Assembly (NCBI GenBank): GCA_017165825.1
Contig: CM029378.1
Coordinates: 13,829,408-13,893,407, forward strand
Length of the DNA stretch: 64,000 bases
Direction of reading: 5' to 3'
From: Hepsetus odoe
Lineage: Eukaryota > Chordata > Actinopteri > Characiformes > Hepsetidae
Position numbers and translations under genes: made by a program. Below the pieces are notes generated by a model, which searched no databases, had not been told where the DNA came from, and worked only from the letters and a program-made list of their open reading frames with translations. Shown here one piece after another: positions 11,723-24,308 of the stretch (position 1 is the first letter of the stretch; each line of letters starts with the position of its first letter).

Positions 11723-13311
11723 GAGCCGTTACTCACAGTCCGGTGCTTTCTGGCATGGTGGCATAACAGTTTACTGCTGACACATGCCAGGGCCGTTTTT
11801 ACATTGCCATCTGTTTTTCAAAGCTGCACTTGACCAAGTTATTGAGCTAGATTGAGAGATGATGAATAGTTTCACATGGAACTAGTTTGATGCTGCACAG
11901 GACAGTAGAGGTGGGATATCTTGGCTTGGTTGTTCCACGGATAACAGTCATGCCTTCACATTTTTAAGCTACTTGTTCAGGCCATTCACTGGAGCCTTTT
12001 AATTAAAAGTTCAATGAACATTTCCCATGTTTCTTAAACTACTCCACCATTTAACACGACTAAACTTTCATATAAAGAACATCTATACTGTGTTTACCTA
12101 CTTATATGCTACTCAAAGATTTTCATACTCTCAACCTTGCTTGAATCAATAGTGTGTTTCGGTTCTTCAGAGACAGTTTAACCTCAGACTGTTAATCCTG
12201 GAGAGCTGTTACATGGCTTTCAGTGTAAACGAAGATTTTTGTTTCGTTTTACCAAGGACAGAACTCTCAGCACTCTCTGTCATGCTTGTTTTGTTCCGGG
12301 TTCTTGGTTCCATTCTATGTGACTTCAGTGAGAGACGCAGGTAATTATATGTGTCATTACTTGAATAGATGTGAGAGGGTAATTACTGTGTCCTTTTCGC
12401 CCAAATTGAGAGGGAGAGTAGTTGGTTGAATGTTGGGAACCGTTTTTCATGTACTTGAGTGAGCAGAGTTAAAACCATATATTTGTGAGGTGTGACTGTG
12501 GGAGGATAATTGTGCGGCTGCATCATGAGAGGGAGGCAAGAACAAAATTCACAATTGATTGCAACATATCTTACTCTTTCTAGTCAATGTTGAGTGAGGT
12601 CTGTGTGGTAATGAACTGCTACTTCCAGCCTTGGTGAAGAGGCTTTTTTTCTCTCTCCTATAGCTCCTATTTTGAGTTAATCTTGGGCTAAATTGTGGGA
12701 CTGCCGCTTCTTAAAATGAACATGACAGACAATAGTTCTAATTCACATTCATAAAGACACCCCACACACTTCAGCAAGATAATGAGAAGGACTGACAGTA
12801 ATGGTGTGTCGAGCTGTAACAAGAGGTCCTTCTTCCTGTCCTTCTCTCTCCCTTCCTCTCCTTCACTTCCTCCCACTCTTCATCTTCGTGCTCATTCTTT
12901 CCATCTGGGAGAGCTGCACTCCGGTGTAATTCTCTCCAGCGACAGGCCGGGCTCTTCTCGGCGGCCTCCAGATTGAGCCGTGACAGGTTATGAAAAGGGG
13001 CCTGTTGAAAGATGTCAGTTTGAATGCAAGGCAGTGTGGTCGTGTGAATAGAAGCAGGAGGACACATGCTTTGTAGCTTCGTTCCCACGTGCCACACCTC
13101 TGCATGTTCCTCCAGAGCTTTTGGTGGAACGTTTTGGCCTGCCATGTACTTTTCTATCTCACCCTGTTATCAGCTCACCAAGCCATTCATCGCCCCAGTG
13201 CTGGTCTATTCTGTCCAGGATTGTTCAGAGCATGTCACCTGGAAAAACAACTAGAGTACCACTAAAAGAGAGGCACTGCAAGAGTGCAGAGAGTGAGAGA
13301 GTGTGCGTGAC
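11723..13311. other. Unique sequence, possible regulatory DNA
   Basis: No repeats recognised. The block at about 12780-13250 is GC-richer and open in several frames on both strands (up to 124 codons minus), but without recognisable protein similarity. Confidence 0.35.
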
Positions 13312-13335
13312 TGTGTGTGTGTGTGTGTGTGTGTG
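13312..13335. repeat. (TG)n microsatellite
   Basis: Twelve TG units. Confidence 0.9.
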
Positions 13336-14725
13336 CTTTAGGGATGTAAAAATGCATCGATGCATCATGATCTGATCTGATAATGTGAGAATTTGTTATA
13401 TTCCATTGGTCTATAGCAGATCTTATAATACAGATATACTTTAATAATAACTAGCATTGGTTCTTGCTATAAACAATATAAGAAGTGGAGATCCAAGGCA
13501 AAAGAGCATTTTCATTTTTTTCTCAATAAACATACATTAATTCTTGCAATTAAAATAACATTATTGAGGTTTTGGGACCCTTGATTTTTTATGTATTAGT
13601 CTCCCAAATGTGTAGCAGAAAAATAGCCCTGATATTAAAATGTAATAAAGCATACAATGTTAATGTTTTCCTGCACACATAGAAAGTAAGTGTAATTTTC
13701 TATGTAGTAAACAGTAACTCTAGAAACACGTGTATTTTAGTAATGTAAAATTGTACTGAATTAAACTGTTGCGAACAGAGAGATTTCATGATGCAATGAA
13801 TCATTCTGTAAATGAGTCTTCATGAGGTTTATACTCCTGCAGTGTGTGTGCAAGAGAGAGATACAGTTGATGAAGAGAGGAAGGGGGTGGTGGGCAATAA
13901 GAGAGAAAATGGGGAGAGAAAATGAGTGATAGAGTGAGCTCCAGGGATCAAAGATTAAGCCCATGGCCTTGGAGCAGAGGCCAGGGTAATCCCTGCCAGC
14001 TGCCATGAATACAGGCACAGAGGGAGGAATCCATTTTCACGACAGTGAGAGGCAGGGCCAGATGCTCTGTTTCCCCTCTGTTTGTCAGGGGAGTCGCTAT
14101 ACCCCTGTGAAAAATAGCCCCATGTGGGGGTCCAAGCAAGGTCCAGTTCAGCCCCTTGGGGAATAAAAACTCTTTTGTGGAATGCATCGAGGCTCAAATG
14201 CACTTCCTCTCTTAATCTAGAAAGGGACTGTGGGGCCAGATGTGTGGCGGCATTGCTCAGCAATGACGCAGAGATGTAGTAATCTGGTTAAGTGTCTCAG
14301 GAGTGAGCTGTGTCCTGCATGACATCATTCAATGCAGAGTGACGCTAGAGCGCTTAACCATATCTGCCTGACAGAGAGGGGGAGTGGTGAGACGGATCAG
14401 CTCTCATCTGGCAGATTAGCATGGTTTGTGTGCGCGTAGACACGTTTTAGTCACATTTACGGCTCTTTACGCCAGCCGGCGTGGCTGTCTGCCCTCCGCT
14501 GATGTGTCATTCCACACTTCACGTTCTTTCACCTTCTCACCTGTGCTAAATTAGGACTGCTACTCAGACTGCATGTTTATTAATGTCTCCACCTGCTCCC
14601 CTTGGAATCCTTTCCCCCTCTCTCTGCCTTTCTCTCTTTCATTTGTCCCAGTTTGCTTTGAAGCGACATCTAGAGATGCTGCTTGTTGTATTTGGGGTTG
14701 TTCAACAGAGAAACTTGTTTTTATT
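13336..14725. other. Unique sequence, possible regulatory DNA
   Basis: AT-rich to 13800, then a more balanced block to 14560. Three overlapping minus-strand frames of 79-102 codons at 13760-14260 have no recognisable similarity. Confidence 0.35.
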
Positions 14726-14914
14726 TGAAGTGAAAGTGACTATTCTTGTCATTGTGAAACGCAGCACAGCACGAAAGTCTACCTCTGCGTTTCACCCATA
14801 CCTACAGCTATTTAAAGTGCCCAGGTAGCAGCGACGGGGATGGTACCTTGCTCAAGGCAGGGCAACCTACTGGTGAGGGAATCGAACTTCCTAACCACTA
14901 GGCTGCCACTGCCC
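14726..14914 (-). mobile_element. tRNA-derived SINE, head type GGCAG, tail type 1
   Basis: On the minus strand the copy begins with GGGCAGTGGCAGCCTAGTGG (A-box-like) and then AGTTCGATTCCC (B box). Next comes the conserved middle TTGCCCTGCCTTGAGCAAGG. It ends with the type 1 tail, GTGCTGTGCTGCGTTTCACA followed by GTCACTTTCACTTC. The bases between the A and B boxes are shortened compared with the 54.4-kb copy. SINEs of this kind are transcribed by RNA polymerase III and copied by LINE enzymes. Confidence 0.8.
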
Positions 14915-15417
14915 ATTTTTGTATTCCCATTTTGTATTCGTCTTGGAGAGATTCTCAATACGTACGCATGTCTGTACATGTGTTTTCATAGACTCGCTTG
15001 ATGTCATTTTCCACTATGTTCCAATATTCAAGAACGTAAGTACCCAGAAAAGTTCTTCATTTCTCCTTTATACTGATGATGCATTGGTTGGTAATCTGCC
15101 AAAGAACAGAAAGTCTCATAATACAGTTCAACGACATCTCAATGGCTGAGGAAATGAGTCAGACCCAACTGACACAATAAACAGGCAACACAGTTGTGAC
15201 AGTCTGCTACAGTAGTGCACGATAGTTAACGTGCAGCATATCTCACGCTCTTCTATTCTTGTGCTCATGTAAGCTTTTTCCTAAGTTGTCTAAAACATCA
15301 TTGCCAAGATTTGTTAACTGTGTAATGTGACATAAGCACTCTTCTTTTGGTACATAAGCATGGCACCAAAAGAGTCTAAAAGAATGCAAACATATATTCT
15401 GCATTTCAGAAATTCTA
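14915..15417. other. Unique sequence between two SINEs
   Basis: Nothing recognised; short open frames only. Confidence 0.4.
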
Positions 15418-15556
15418 GAAAGTGAAAGTGAGTATGCTTGTCATTGTGAAACGCTGCACAGCACAACAAAACGAAATTCAACCTCTGCGTTTCACCCATA
15501 CACACATGTGCATCAGGGGGCAGATACTGAAAGCGCCCAGGGAACAGTGATGGGGA
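15418..15556 (-). mobile_element. SINE, tail type 1, head missing
   Basis: Same tail as the copy 700 bases upstream (AAGTGAAAGTGA, CATTGTGAAACGC, GCACAGCACAA, TCTGCGTTTCACCCATAC), running to GAACAGTGATGGGGA. The tRNA-like head is absent, as expected for a 5'-truncated insertion. The broken end abuts a 14-bp minisatellite. Confidence 0.75.
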
Positions 15557-15557
15557 C

Positions 15558-15607
15558 TAATAAGCAATAAGTAATAAGCAATAAGTAATAAGCAATAAGT
15601 AATAAGC
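15558..15607. repeat. 14-bp minisatellite, about 3.6 copies
   Basis: Unit TAATAAGCAATAAG, repeated without mismatch. It starts right at the truncated end of the adjacent SINE. Confidence 0.9.
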
Positions 15608-16392
15608 TTAATGCTAAACGTGTAAAAAAGAGGCTACATGCAAACCTTTTGGTGCTGCTGGTGAAATGACATGGTCAAATTGAAAAATTACATTCCACAG
15701 TTTATTTTATTTCCATTAACATTGAGACATTAAACAGCATCACCTCTGCCTTCTTTATTTTCTTTGTCTTTAAAACCCATTTAAAGGCAGTAAAGTCCTT
15801 GGTAAAGCTAATACACACTCGATTTATAATCTGATCCGACCTGATAGGAATCCTCTGGCCCAATATTTCGGCCTAATCAGTCCCAAAGCGAAAGCGTCCT
15901 TTCATCAGACGTTCTAAAATCTGCAATTAAATTTAAACTCAGGCTCTCCTCTGCTTGTTCTCTGTGCCTGAGGATGCTCACTCCACTGCAGTTTTATGTG
16001 CATGCCACACAGTGCACAGAATACTGGAAATATTTGGAGGAGACATCTGTTTCAGATGTAGTCCATTGTTTGTGCCTCTTGGAGTAATGTGTTTGTGTTG
16101 GGGAACACTACTGTTGTTCTGGTGTAGGGGAGGAATGGGTATATATAATGTCAGAGATTCCTCAGAACTACAATCTAGTGAACTATAGAAAATGTGTCAG
16201 TGGTATCGCTACCCAGGTTTTAGAAAGATGCTCTGGATTCTGAGGTGCAGTCACACAAATATATTTGGAATGTTATACCTCTGTGAGTTCTCCTTCGTCT
16301 TGTTGCAGCAGAAGAAGGCTTACAAGGTGCCTTCACACACACACAAGCACACGCACACACAGTTTCTGACTCATTCCTATCCTGAAACAGAA
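15608..16392. other. Unique sequence with short CA run
   Basis: Nothing recognised up to a short imperfect (CA)n at about 16338-16362, which precedes the 180-bp duplicated segment. Confidence 0.4.
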
Positions 16393-16572
16393 CTCCAGCA
16401 GACTGGGTTTTCCATGCGCTGTACTTGCGTGCCATCGCTACTCAATTATAGACTTTAACCGGAGCAGCGCCGTTTTAGAACTGATTGTGCAAGTGAAGTG
16501 ATGCACCTTAGAGACCAGGGACAAATGTTCCATTATGGAGGCTGGCTGGTTTGTTTTCCCCATGGTTCATTT
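16393..16572 (+). repeat. 180-bp direct duplication, copy 1
   Basis: Matches 18601-18780 over 180 bases without gaps, with about 13 mismatches by hand count (about 93% identity). Both copies are preceded by CA-rich sequence. No protein or known repeat family was recognised in it. Confidence 0.9.
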
Positions 16573-16837
16573 GTTTGGCAGACAAGTTTATTCAGCACTA
16601 CTGGTCTAATTACTCTCTTGTTAAGGCTGAATGCAGCAGGCGGCTGCATCCCTCACTGAATGCAGCCTGCTTTTTGTCTAGGGCTTTCTGACATGCTTTC
16701 CAAGAAGTGCCTCATATCTGCACACTCAACATGTGTGTATGTGTTTTTGCATCAACGCACACATGCACACACACTGTGTGAGTATCCCTGTCAGCCCCAC
16801 ACACGTGTAGCCCTCTCAAACCACATTAACATCTGTG

Positions 16838-16864
16838 CACACACACACACACACACACACACAC
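16838..16864. repeat. (CA)n microsatellite
   Basis: About thirteen CA units. Confidence 0.9.
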
Positions 16865-17661
16865 TAACACTGACAGACACTAGGGATTGTAAAGTACAGT
16901 AAATCCACTTGTCAGTGTCATGAGCAGCATTAGACCAGTCGAATCACTGCTATTTCAGACACGGCTGGGAAGAGCTCACCTTCTATTCACTTTCTCCACT
17001 TATTAACTTCAGCTTCAACAGAGGCTGAGGTAAGATACTTTATATTACATTGTCTTGTTTAGTTTTTATGACTTTATTGTCTCTTTTAAATGGAACATTG
17101 TCAGTGCTAACTGTCCTCAGTGCGATAGAAAGTGTTCCCAAATAGTCGATCACTGCCACGGTAACACTGAACACGTCAAGCTGAGTCATGTCCAGCAGAT
17201 AACAGTCCTTCTCAAACTATGCTGCTAAATATGTTGGGTTAAAAAAACACTTCAAACTTATACACAACATTATCTGAAGGAAATGGCTTGAAATTCTCTT
17301 AGGTTCACTCCTACTCACTCGTTAGTTTACCGCAGTAACACAGTACAATGAGATGATCACAAGGACAGACCAAGGTTATTTCAGCCATTTATAACCTCCT
17401 ATTTACTGCATTATCCTCTGTCTTCATATTCATATTTTTCATAGTTCATATTTTATGGCATTTTTTGTATAACGCTTGTCAGATTTGCTAAATATTTGTC
17501 CAATTTGCGTTAGTTTCTACCTCAAGAGATCTTTTAAAGTACAGTACCTCAAAGCAGGAGTCCTGCATTGTATATTTACAGTAAAAAAAAATAACAGATT
17601 GTTTTTGAGCTCTCTAGCATAGAGTAGAGTAGAGTGATCTTTTATTATCCCACGAATGGGA

Positions 17662-17698
17662 TATCATTAATATATCATGGAGTGATATATTAATGATA
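17662..17698. repeat. Perfect 16-bp inverted repeat (hairpin)
   Basis: Arms TATCATTAATATATCA and its exact complement, separated by the loop TGGAG. No T-run follows and no gene is nearby, so a terminator role is not suggested. Confidence 0.85.
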
Positions 17699-18530
17699 AT
17701 TAAAGGTTTACTTGTAACATAAGCCTAGTTTCATCAATTGTCAGTTTATCAATAACATACAGAAATGTATATATTTAATCTGGTGGGTTTTTATAAATGT
17801 TGAACGGAAATGGGGTAATAATGAACGTAAAGTATTTTGAATTAAATGATGTTTAGATTGAAGTTTTTTTAAGACTATTTAATAAAAAATGCTTATTTTC
17901 ATTTTTTAGTAGTCTTAGTTTGAAGATCTCCTCCTCCAGGTTTTTTCAGTGCCATAATTTAAAAAAATGGGATATTTTGCTCATGCTAGAAAGAGATTAA
18001 CCAGATTATGTATGTTTTCCAAAATATCTGGCTTCAACAGAACTGCTGACCAAATAGTACATGTGACTGTGACTGGCATGGTGTAGTGGCTGGCAAACAT
18101 TTGAGCTAGGTAGAATTAATGATTAAAAAAAAAATCACTCCACCAATATCTTGCTCTGAAAGGCTCAGTGTCTGTTTTTAGGGGTATCGTAAATATTTCT
18201 GTTAGCATTTATTCCAGATTCACACCGGAAATGTTCCTTTACAAGTGAGGTCATAAATCTGTTAAAGTGAAAACTCGGAAATGTGATGATTTTAGCATGC
18301 AGTTTACAGTCTGTATAACTTCGGGAGCAGTCAGTATCTGTACCTCAGACTAGCAGAAACAGAAGAATAACTGTCCTGCAATGCACATTAAAATGCAGCT
18401 TCTTTCACTGGAGCTTGGTAGCGATGTTGCATCAAAATCCTTTTCACTAAGACCTGGAAACACTAGCCAGCTAAAAAATAAATAAAATAAAATAAATAAC
18501 TGTGCAGCTGTGACACACTCAAACACTCAC

Positions 18531-18598
18531 AGACACATACATACACACACACGCACACGCACACACGCACGCACGCACACCTACACATGCACACACAT
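18531..18598. repeat. Compound (CA)n microsatellite
   Basis: CA units with GCAC interruptions, directly before copy 2 of the 180-bp duplication. Confidence 0.9.
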
Positions 18599-18600
18599 AG

Positions 18601-18780
18601 CTCCAGCAGACTGGGTTTTCCATGCGCTGTACTAGCGTGCCATCACTACTCAATTCTAGACTTTAACTGGAGCAGCACAGTTTGTGAACTGATTGTTCAA
18701 GTGAAGTGATGCACCTTAAAGACCAGGGACAAATGTTCCATTAGGGAGGCTGGCTGGTTTGATTTCCCCATGCTTCATTT
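18601..18780 (+). repeat. 180-bp direct duplication, copy 2
   Basis: Partner of 16393-16572, in the same orientation about 2.2 kb away. Similarity may continue weakly for some tens of bases past the right end. Confidence 0.9.
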
Positions 18781-19049
18781 TGACTGGCTAACTTAATAAA
18801 ACCTAATTCTCCTCTGTTGGTTCCCCCTCCTTGCCTTTAGTTTTTGCTTACCTTTAATGTTTACCTAAAGTCTAATACTTTAACTTAATTTCTCCATACG
18901 TGCTGTTTAGGCTGTAACAGAAAATAAAGCCACTCTCCACACTTGTCACACAACATGAAAATCACTGTGTGGAATCAAATCCCAAAGTCTCCTCTCAGTT
19001 CCTGAAAGCCTGGAATTGAGGCTTTTGCATGCATCTTATCTTTCTCAAA

Positions 19050-19052
<3 letters not shown>

Positions 19053-19090
<38 letters not shown>
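19053..19090. repeat. (TG)n microsatellite
   Basis: About nineteen perfect TG units. Confidence 0.95.
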
Positions 19091-19094
<4 letters not shown>

Positions 19095-20994
19095 CATGCA
19101 CAGGTATGTGAGTGGGTGGGTGTTTGTGTGCTGATAGTGACAGAAAGCCTCTCCTGCTCTCTTCATGTAGCCTGGTGCAGGTCGAGGCATGCTGTTCAGA
19201 AGAACACCAAATCCCTACAGTCTGTCACCACATCTCAATCTCCCCATCTTTCTTCTCCAAACAGCTTTCTAAGCATTTTCTTTTTTCATCTTTGCTCCAA
19301 GCAAGGTGAAAAAAAACATTATATATCATCCCAGTTTCTCGCCGATGCTGGGCATTGTGTCAGTGATGTTATCTTTCTGATGAGTCGAAGGTAATCTGAA
19401 ATGTCTCGGGTCTTGCGTGCAGGACACTTGCTGCAGTCAGAGGATCCTCTAGCCTACGGACATCTCATTGAAATGCACAGAGTCATTCATTGCTGTGCTT
19501 GCCTGTATCGCTGATAAATTTTTCCTGTGACACTCGCTGCAATCTGCCATCGATCTCACTGTCAATCCACAGTATCTATCAGCCTTAGGGCACGCTGTGC
19601 CTTCATCCTCTCCCCATCACTCACACATAGGACACATTACTATCTAGCTGCACCAGCAGCCAACCAGAGATGCAAGCAAGCATACTTGTCTTTTATTAAT
19701 TCCTACTATGTATCTGGAGATATTTTTACCCAGCTTGTTTATCTTGGGGGGCTTGTTTTCTTAACTTTCAAATAAAAGTGTTTGAGAGTTTTATGTCATG
19801 TCACTGTTGATCACTGCTGGGATACATAATTTAAAATTACAACTGTGATGTGATCAACCTTTTCTACTGAGCAGTTTGTAGACAAGCCCTCAGTTATTTT
19901 AATCAAGCCTAACTGTTTTCCCTTTTTAAAAGAAATTCTGAGTTTTTTTAATGTATCTTTACTGGGTATGTATGGAGAGTTTATTTTCTTGTACATTCCA
20001 GCTGAGTCTTACAGAATTATGTAGAAATTAGGGATTGCACAGGATTACTTTTCCAACCAAAAAGAAGTAATGAATTACATAATTCTACCGCAGCCTGAGA
20101 GTAGCCATTTGTAATTTCTAATGGATTTGTAATGGATTTCGTCGAGTAGCATCCCCAGCATTGATGTTTACAAAAGATGCAAAAGCTATTAAAAGGAATG
20201 AATGACCAATGAGTAATCCCAGGCCACGTCCACCCTTTTGCTTAAGATAAGCACACACAACATTAGTTAGACTGAGTTCAAACGACATAATTTTATAACT
20301 GATTTTTCACTCGCCAGCAGTGTTTGGAAGTCAGCAACAAAAAGTCCAGATCAACTCAAATTATTGATCCAGAGGGAAACTGCTTATGTTACAGCTTTGC
20401 AAACAGAAAGACAGAGCCACCGGTGGTCACTAAGAATTATTTCAGAAAACATTAAAATAGATCAAATATAATATGTAGAATTAAAATAAATATAAATGGC
20501 GTGTATAAAAATCTACATAAACATAATGCATATTGTATACATTAACAAAAATAAAAGAAAACTACTCCATTGATACTTTGAGAAGTGGTCTGTATTATAA
20601 AACTCCTGTGTACACTGTGTGCAATATAAACTGCAGCTGTTTGCTTTGTAGACTGTATTGAAACATGCATTCAGGACAGTCTTAAAGGCTGTACCAGAAT
20701 GTGCTGAAAAGAGGACTTTATTCTGAGGGATAACAAGGTTGGAAAATGGTCACTTAAAGGAATATTATGAGCACATGTGCCCTTTATGTTCCACTTTAAA
20801 CACCTGTTAACATGATGTGGGCCAAAGGAAACAGGAAGTGAAGTGAAGGATATTTGTATCTTTGACATAAGACAAAAAGCGTCGTAGTAATCAATGACAT
20901 AGAACACTCAGGGGCCAAACACTCAAAGCAAGCAAGCACTCCCACTCAATCTTCTTTCATTTCACACCCGAGGTGCACAAAAGCTATAGAATAG
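19091..20994. other. Unique sequence, nothing recognised
   Basis: Balanced at 19130-19680, then AT-rich. The open frames run through microsatellite or AT-rich DNA and look spurious. Confidence 0.4.
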
Positions 20995-21088
20995 TCACAC
21001 ACTCACATACACACACACGCATGCACACGCACACACACGCACACACGCACACACACACACGCACGCACTCATACACAGACACACTCAA
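20995..21088. repeat. Compound (CA)n microsatellite
   Basis: CA units with CG and TG interruptions. Open frames on both strands here are low-complexity artefacts. Confidence 0.9.
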
Positions 21089-21860
21089 ACAGACCTTTGT
21101 CTGCTGCACATGGAGTGGCACTTTTGCCTCCAGAACAATGCCACCATGTCTCTCAGACAGTAATATTCTGCGAAGAGGCTCTCTCATGGCTTTTCTATTC
21201 GGTCATTGAACTCTGAGAGACAAAGAAGAAATTGCTTTGAGAGCAGAGCACGCAAAGGGGTGCAGCCTGTGCCAGACCAGCCAAAACACTTGCAACATAA
21301 AATGAGATATAAAATGGAAAATATATGGGTGGCATCCTTCACATTGTGTATTCCGCAGAAGAAAAAAAAAAAAAGGGTTGAAGATCGCTGGACATAAAGC
21401 GTTCTGCCTGAGAACAGCCTGTCGTACTTTTTTTAAATTCAATGTGCTGAATGAAGTGTGAGCCGTCTGATGCACTGGTCTCTCACCTCTGACGGCCTGC
21501 TATTGCTGACGTGAGAGCATCCGGAAACAACAGAGCAGTCCAAGTGAGCAGCTGCACAAACAACACTCTAAACATGACACTGGAGTCGAGAGTCTCTTAA
21601 ATGTGTTTGGCAGCAGGTGAAGCGGCATTGACAAGTCCAGTTCAAACAAGCCACTTCACTCTGATGAATGTTTTCTCTGGTAGGGAGCAAACACTAATAG
21701 GTTAATGATATGGGTGTCCTAAATGCGTGTGTGTGTGTGTGCATGTAGCATGTTACTGCTTTGCTGATCACAGTAATAAGAACACACGATTTAAGATTTA
21801 GTGATGAGACGCATGAATATATTAGCTGTCGTTTGCAGTATTGAAAATACCAATATAATA
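21089..21860. other. Unique sequence, nothing recognised
   Basis: Contains a poly-A run at about 21361-21374 and a short (GT)n near 21727. Confidence 0.4.
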
Positions 21861-22064
21861 GGGCAGCGGTGGGCTAGTGGTTAGGCAGTTGTGGGTTCAA
21901 TTCCCCAACAGTAGGTTGCCCTGAGATACCCTTGAGCAAGGTACCATCCCCGTCACTGCTCCCCGGGCACTTTCAATAGCTGCCCACTGCTGCACGGTGT
22001 TTGTGTGCATGGGTTAAATGCAGAGGTCCAATTTTGTTGTGGTTCACGTGTGCTGTGCTGTGAC
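21861..22064 (+). mobile_element. tRNA-derived SINE, head type GGCAG, tail type 1
   Basis: Head GGGCAGCGGTGGGCTAGTGG (A box), then GGGTTCAATTCCCC (B box). The middle has GGTTGCCCTGAGATACCCTT and GAGCAAGGTACC, and the tail has TAGCTGCCCACTGCTGCACG, AAATGCAGAGGT and GTGCTGTGCTGTGACC. Both promoter boxes are close to consensus, so it is among the better preserved copies. Confidence 0.85.
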
Positions 22065-22167
22065 CTCGCAATGCCTCTATACTCTGCAGCTTGAGGGGCA
22101 CATATGAGTTTGAAGCCCCAGCTGGCACAACTGTAAATGTATTTTTGTGTTTCTGAGTGGCTTTGTG

Positions 22168-22170
<3 letters not shown>

Positions 22171-22218
<48 letters not shown>

Positions 22219-22219
22219 G
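22171..22219. repeat. (TG)n microsatellite
   Basis: About 24 TG units with one TTTG interruption. The following 320 bases to 22540 show nothing recognisable. Confidence 0.95.
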
Positions 22220-22540
22220 AGAGACTAGTCAAATGGAGGATAGCTAAAATGCTCTGAATGCTCTGTATTCTCCCTCCTTTTTCTTCCATCTACAATACTA
22301 ACTTCTTCACTTTTTCATTTCCACATTTCTGACAGTATCTTCCTTCTGTGCCGATCATTGGAATCAGCATGTTTTCAGAACTATTTTTGCTCTTACGAAC
22401 ACTCCTACCTAACTTTATATGACTGATTTCCAAATTGTGTATTCACAATGACAAAAATAGTCACTTTTCTGTAAGCATGCTTTATAACTTCATTGAGAAT
22501 AAACAAATAACTTATTTAAACTTAAATTTAAACTTATATA

Positions 22541-22770
22541 AGCCTAGTGGTTAAGGGAGTTGGCTCCAGGATCAGGAGAGTGTGGTGTCGAATCCCAGGC
22601 CAGTAGGTTGCCCTGAGGTACCCTTGAGCAAGGTACTGTCCCCGTCACTGCTCCCGGCCACTTTCAATAGCTGCCCCCTGCTGCACGTGTTTGTATGTGG
22701 GTAAAATGCAGAGGTGTCATTTCATCACTGTGTGCTGTGCTGTGTACTCACAGTGACAAGAATGGTCACA
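22541..22770 (+). mobile_element. tRNA-derived SINE, tail type 1
   Basis: Starts at AGCCTAGTGGTTAAGGGAGT and keeps the full segment between the promoter boxes (GGCTCCAGGATCAGGAG). A degraded B box (GTGTCGAATCCC) follows. The middle and tail match the copy 500 bases upstream (TTGCCCTGAGGTACCCTTGA, TAGCTGCCCCCTGCTGCACG, GTGCTGTGCTGTG). The first few bases of the head are missing. Confidence 0.85.
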
Positions 22771-24274
22771 GACAGATAGATATTTAGCATTTTTGCATTT
22801 CTGTTGTCAATATCTGATTTAGACATGGGGAATCATTAATCATATGCCTTGAACAAACTTTCAACAATGCTTACACAGTAAATAACACCTTTTTATTAAA
22901 AACAGAAACTTTGGTGCCAGTTGACACTATAAGTCTGTCAAAAACCTCAACGAACAACATCCTCTGAGAAAATGCTTACAGTTTGCTGAAGCCATCGATA
23001 GTTTATCTTTTTTATTTTATTTCTTTTCACGTCTTTTAACTGTATTGTTTTACCCCAGTAGGGAGATCGGCATGCTGGTACTCTTGCACAGCAAGTGTTT
23101 TCTTTCATCAAAAGCAAGAACAAAAAATCAGAACAGATAAATCTGTCTTTATTATTCACATTATGCCAAACTCTCTCCCTCACCACTAGTAGATTCCCTC
23201 ACTATCATTACATAAATCATCTTATAAAGCACCTAGCCCATGGTGCTCTTCATCACTGGCTCCAGACCAGACTCTTCACTCATGAATGCTCCTTGTCTCA
23301 GCAAGACAGAGAAACAAAACACACCTGCGTGTGAGCTCACCACAGTGCTTCTCCATGGCAACAGCTCCCTGCTATTCGAGGCCTGAAAATCATATTCATT
23401 ATGATAATAAATCTAAATAATTCAACAACATTGGAATGGCTTTTCTCAGTATTATCTTGTTAGAGGAAATGCTGCCTTTCTCCAGTGTGTGATCATGTGT
23501 TATAATTCCTCACTGTATAATCATCAGTATCACATGGCATCTATTTGCATAAGCTACCAATAAAGCCTCTAGATAAGGTGTTGGTGCTGGCCGCCATCAA
23601 ATGGCCCTTAGTCTCTGTTCTTTGCAATGCATCTCTGATGGTGTGAGCTCCTGCGGCTAGGCCTGCACCTCCATCACCCAGCTGCATCAGTAACAGTCCC
23701 TCCGGGACAAGACAGGGCAGCAGGGGCGCTCATAATCCTCTCTGTCAAGAGAGATAGCAAAGCTTTGTCTAAGGCAAATTGATGTGCCTGTTAAGGCTGT
23801 GCCATTCATGTCTATGACAGAGTTTACATAAGGTAAGACAACAGAAGGAATATGGCCGAGGCCTGAGGTCTATATAGTGACTATGCCTGCTCACACATAG
23901 ATATGGTCACACAAAGAGTGACTTCATTCACAGCGCTGGCTGGGGCACCGTCCTCCACGACCCACCATTCACCGCTGAGCCTGTGCAGCCCCTCTTGCTG
24001 ACTGAGATTTAGCTCAACAAACCATTGTTTGCTTTGCACTGCCTTCTGCTTTCACCCGTGTCTCAATAACACGAGCCTCCCGAAAGCCAGGCCCCTGCCA
24101 ATCTTCATAAACGGTTCTGCTCAATTGCAGTTTATTTCAAATAGATAAGACAACCATGAATGTTTATGGTTTATTATGAGTGATAATACATAGTTTTATG
24201 GTGCATCAGGAATGGATTTTTATTAGGCACTTGTTAAATCCTGCAAAGTCTATTATTTTTTTTTTTTTGATAGG
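22771..24274. other. Unique sequence, possible regulatory DNA
   Basis: The block at about 23560-24110 is high-complexity and GC-richer, without repeats or a convincing reading frame. A T-run at about 24257-24268 precedes the 34-bp duplication. Confidence 0.35.
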
Positions 24275-24308
24275 TAGCTTTCACAGCATGTTACAGCAGC
24301 ATTAAATT
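24275..24308 (+). repeat. 34-bp exact duplication, copy 1
   Basis: Identical to 27424-27457. Both are preceded by T-rich runs. Core: AGCTTTCACAGCATGTTACA. Confidence 0.9.

Larger units (their letters stand above)
16573..18530. other. Unique sequence between duplicated copies
   Basis: Includes a (CA)n run at 16838-16864, AT-rich DNA, and a perfect hairpin at 17662-17698 listed separately. No gene recognised. Confidence 0.4.

Noticed and set aside
12771..13145. 124-codon minus-strand frame
   Set aside because: Several overlapping frames on both strands are equally open, and none resembles a known family.
14726..14914. Possible tRNA gene because of A and B boxes
   Set aside because: Sequence cannot fold into a complete cloverleaf and continues into a SINE body and tail.
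17615..17660. AGAGTAGAGTAGAGTGATC plus a CCCACGAATGGG motif resembling a LINE 3' end
   Set aside because: Too short, and no coding remnant or target duplication was found.
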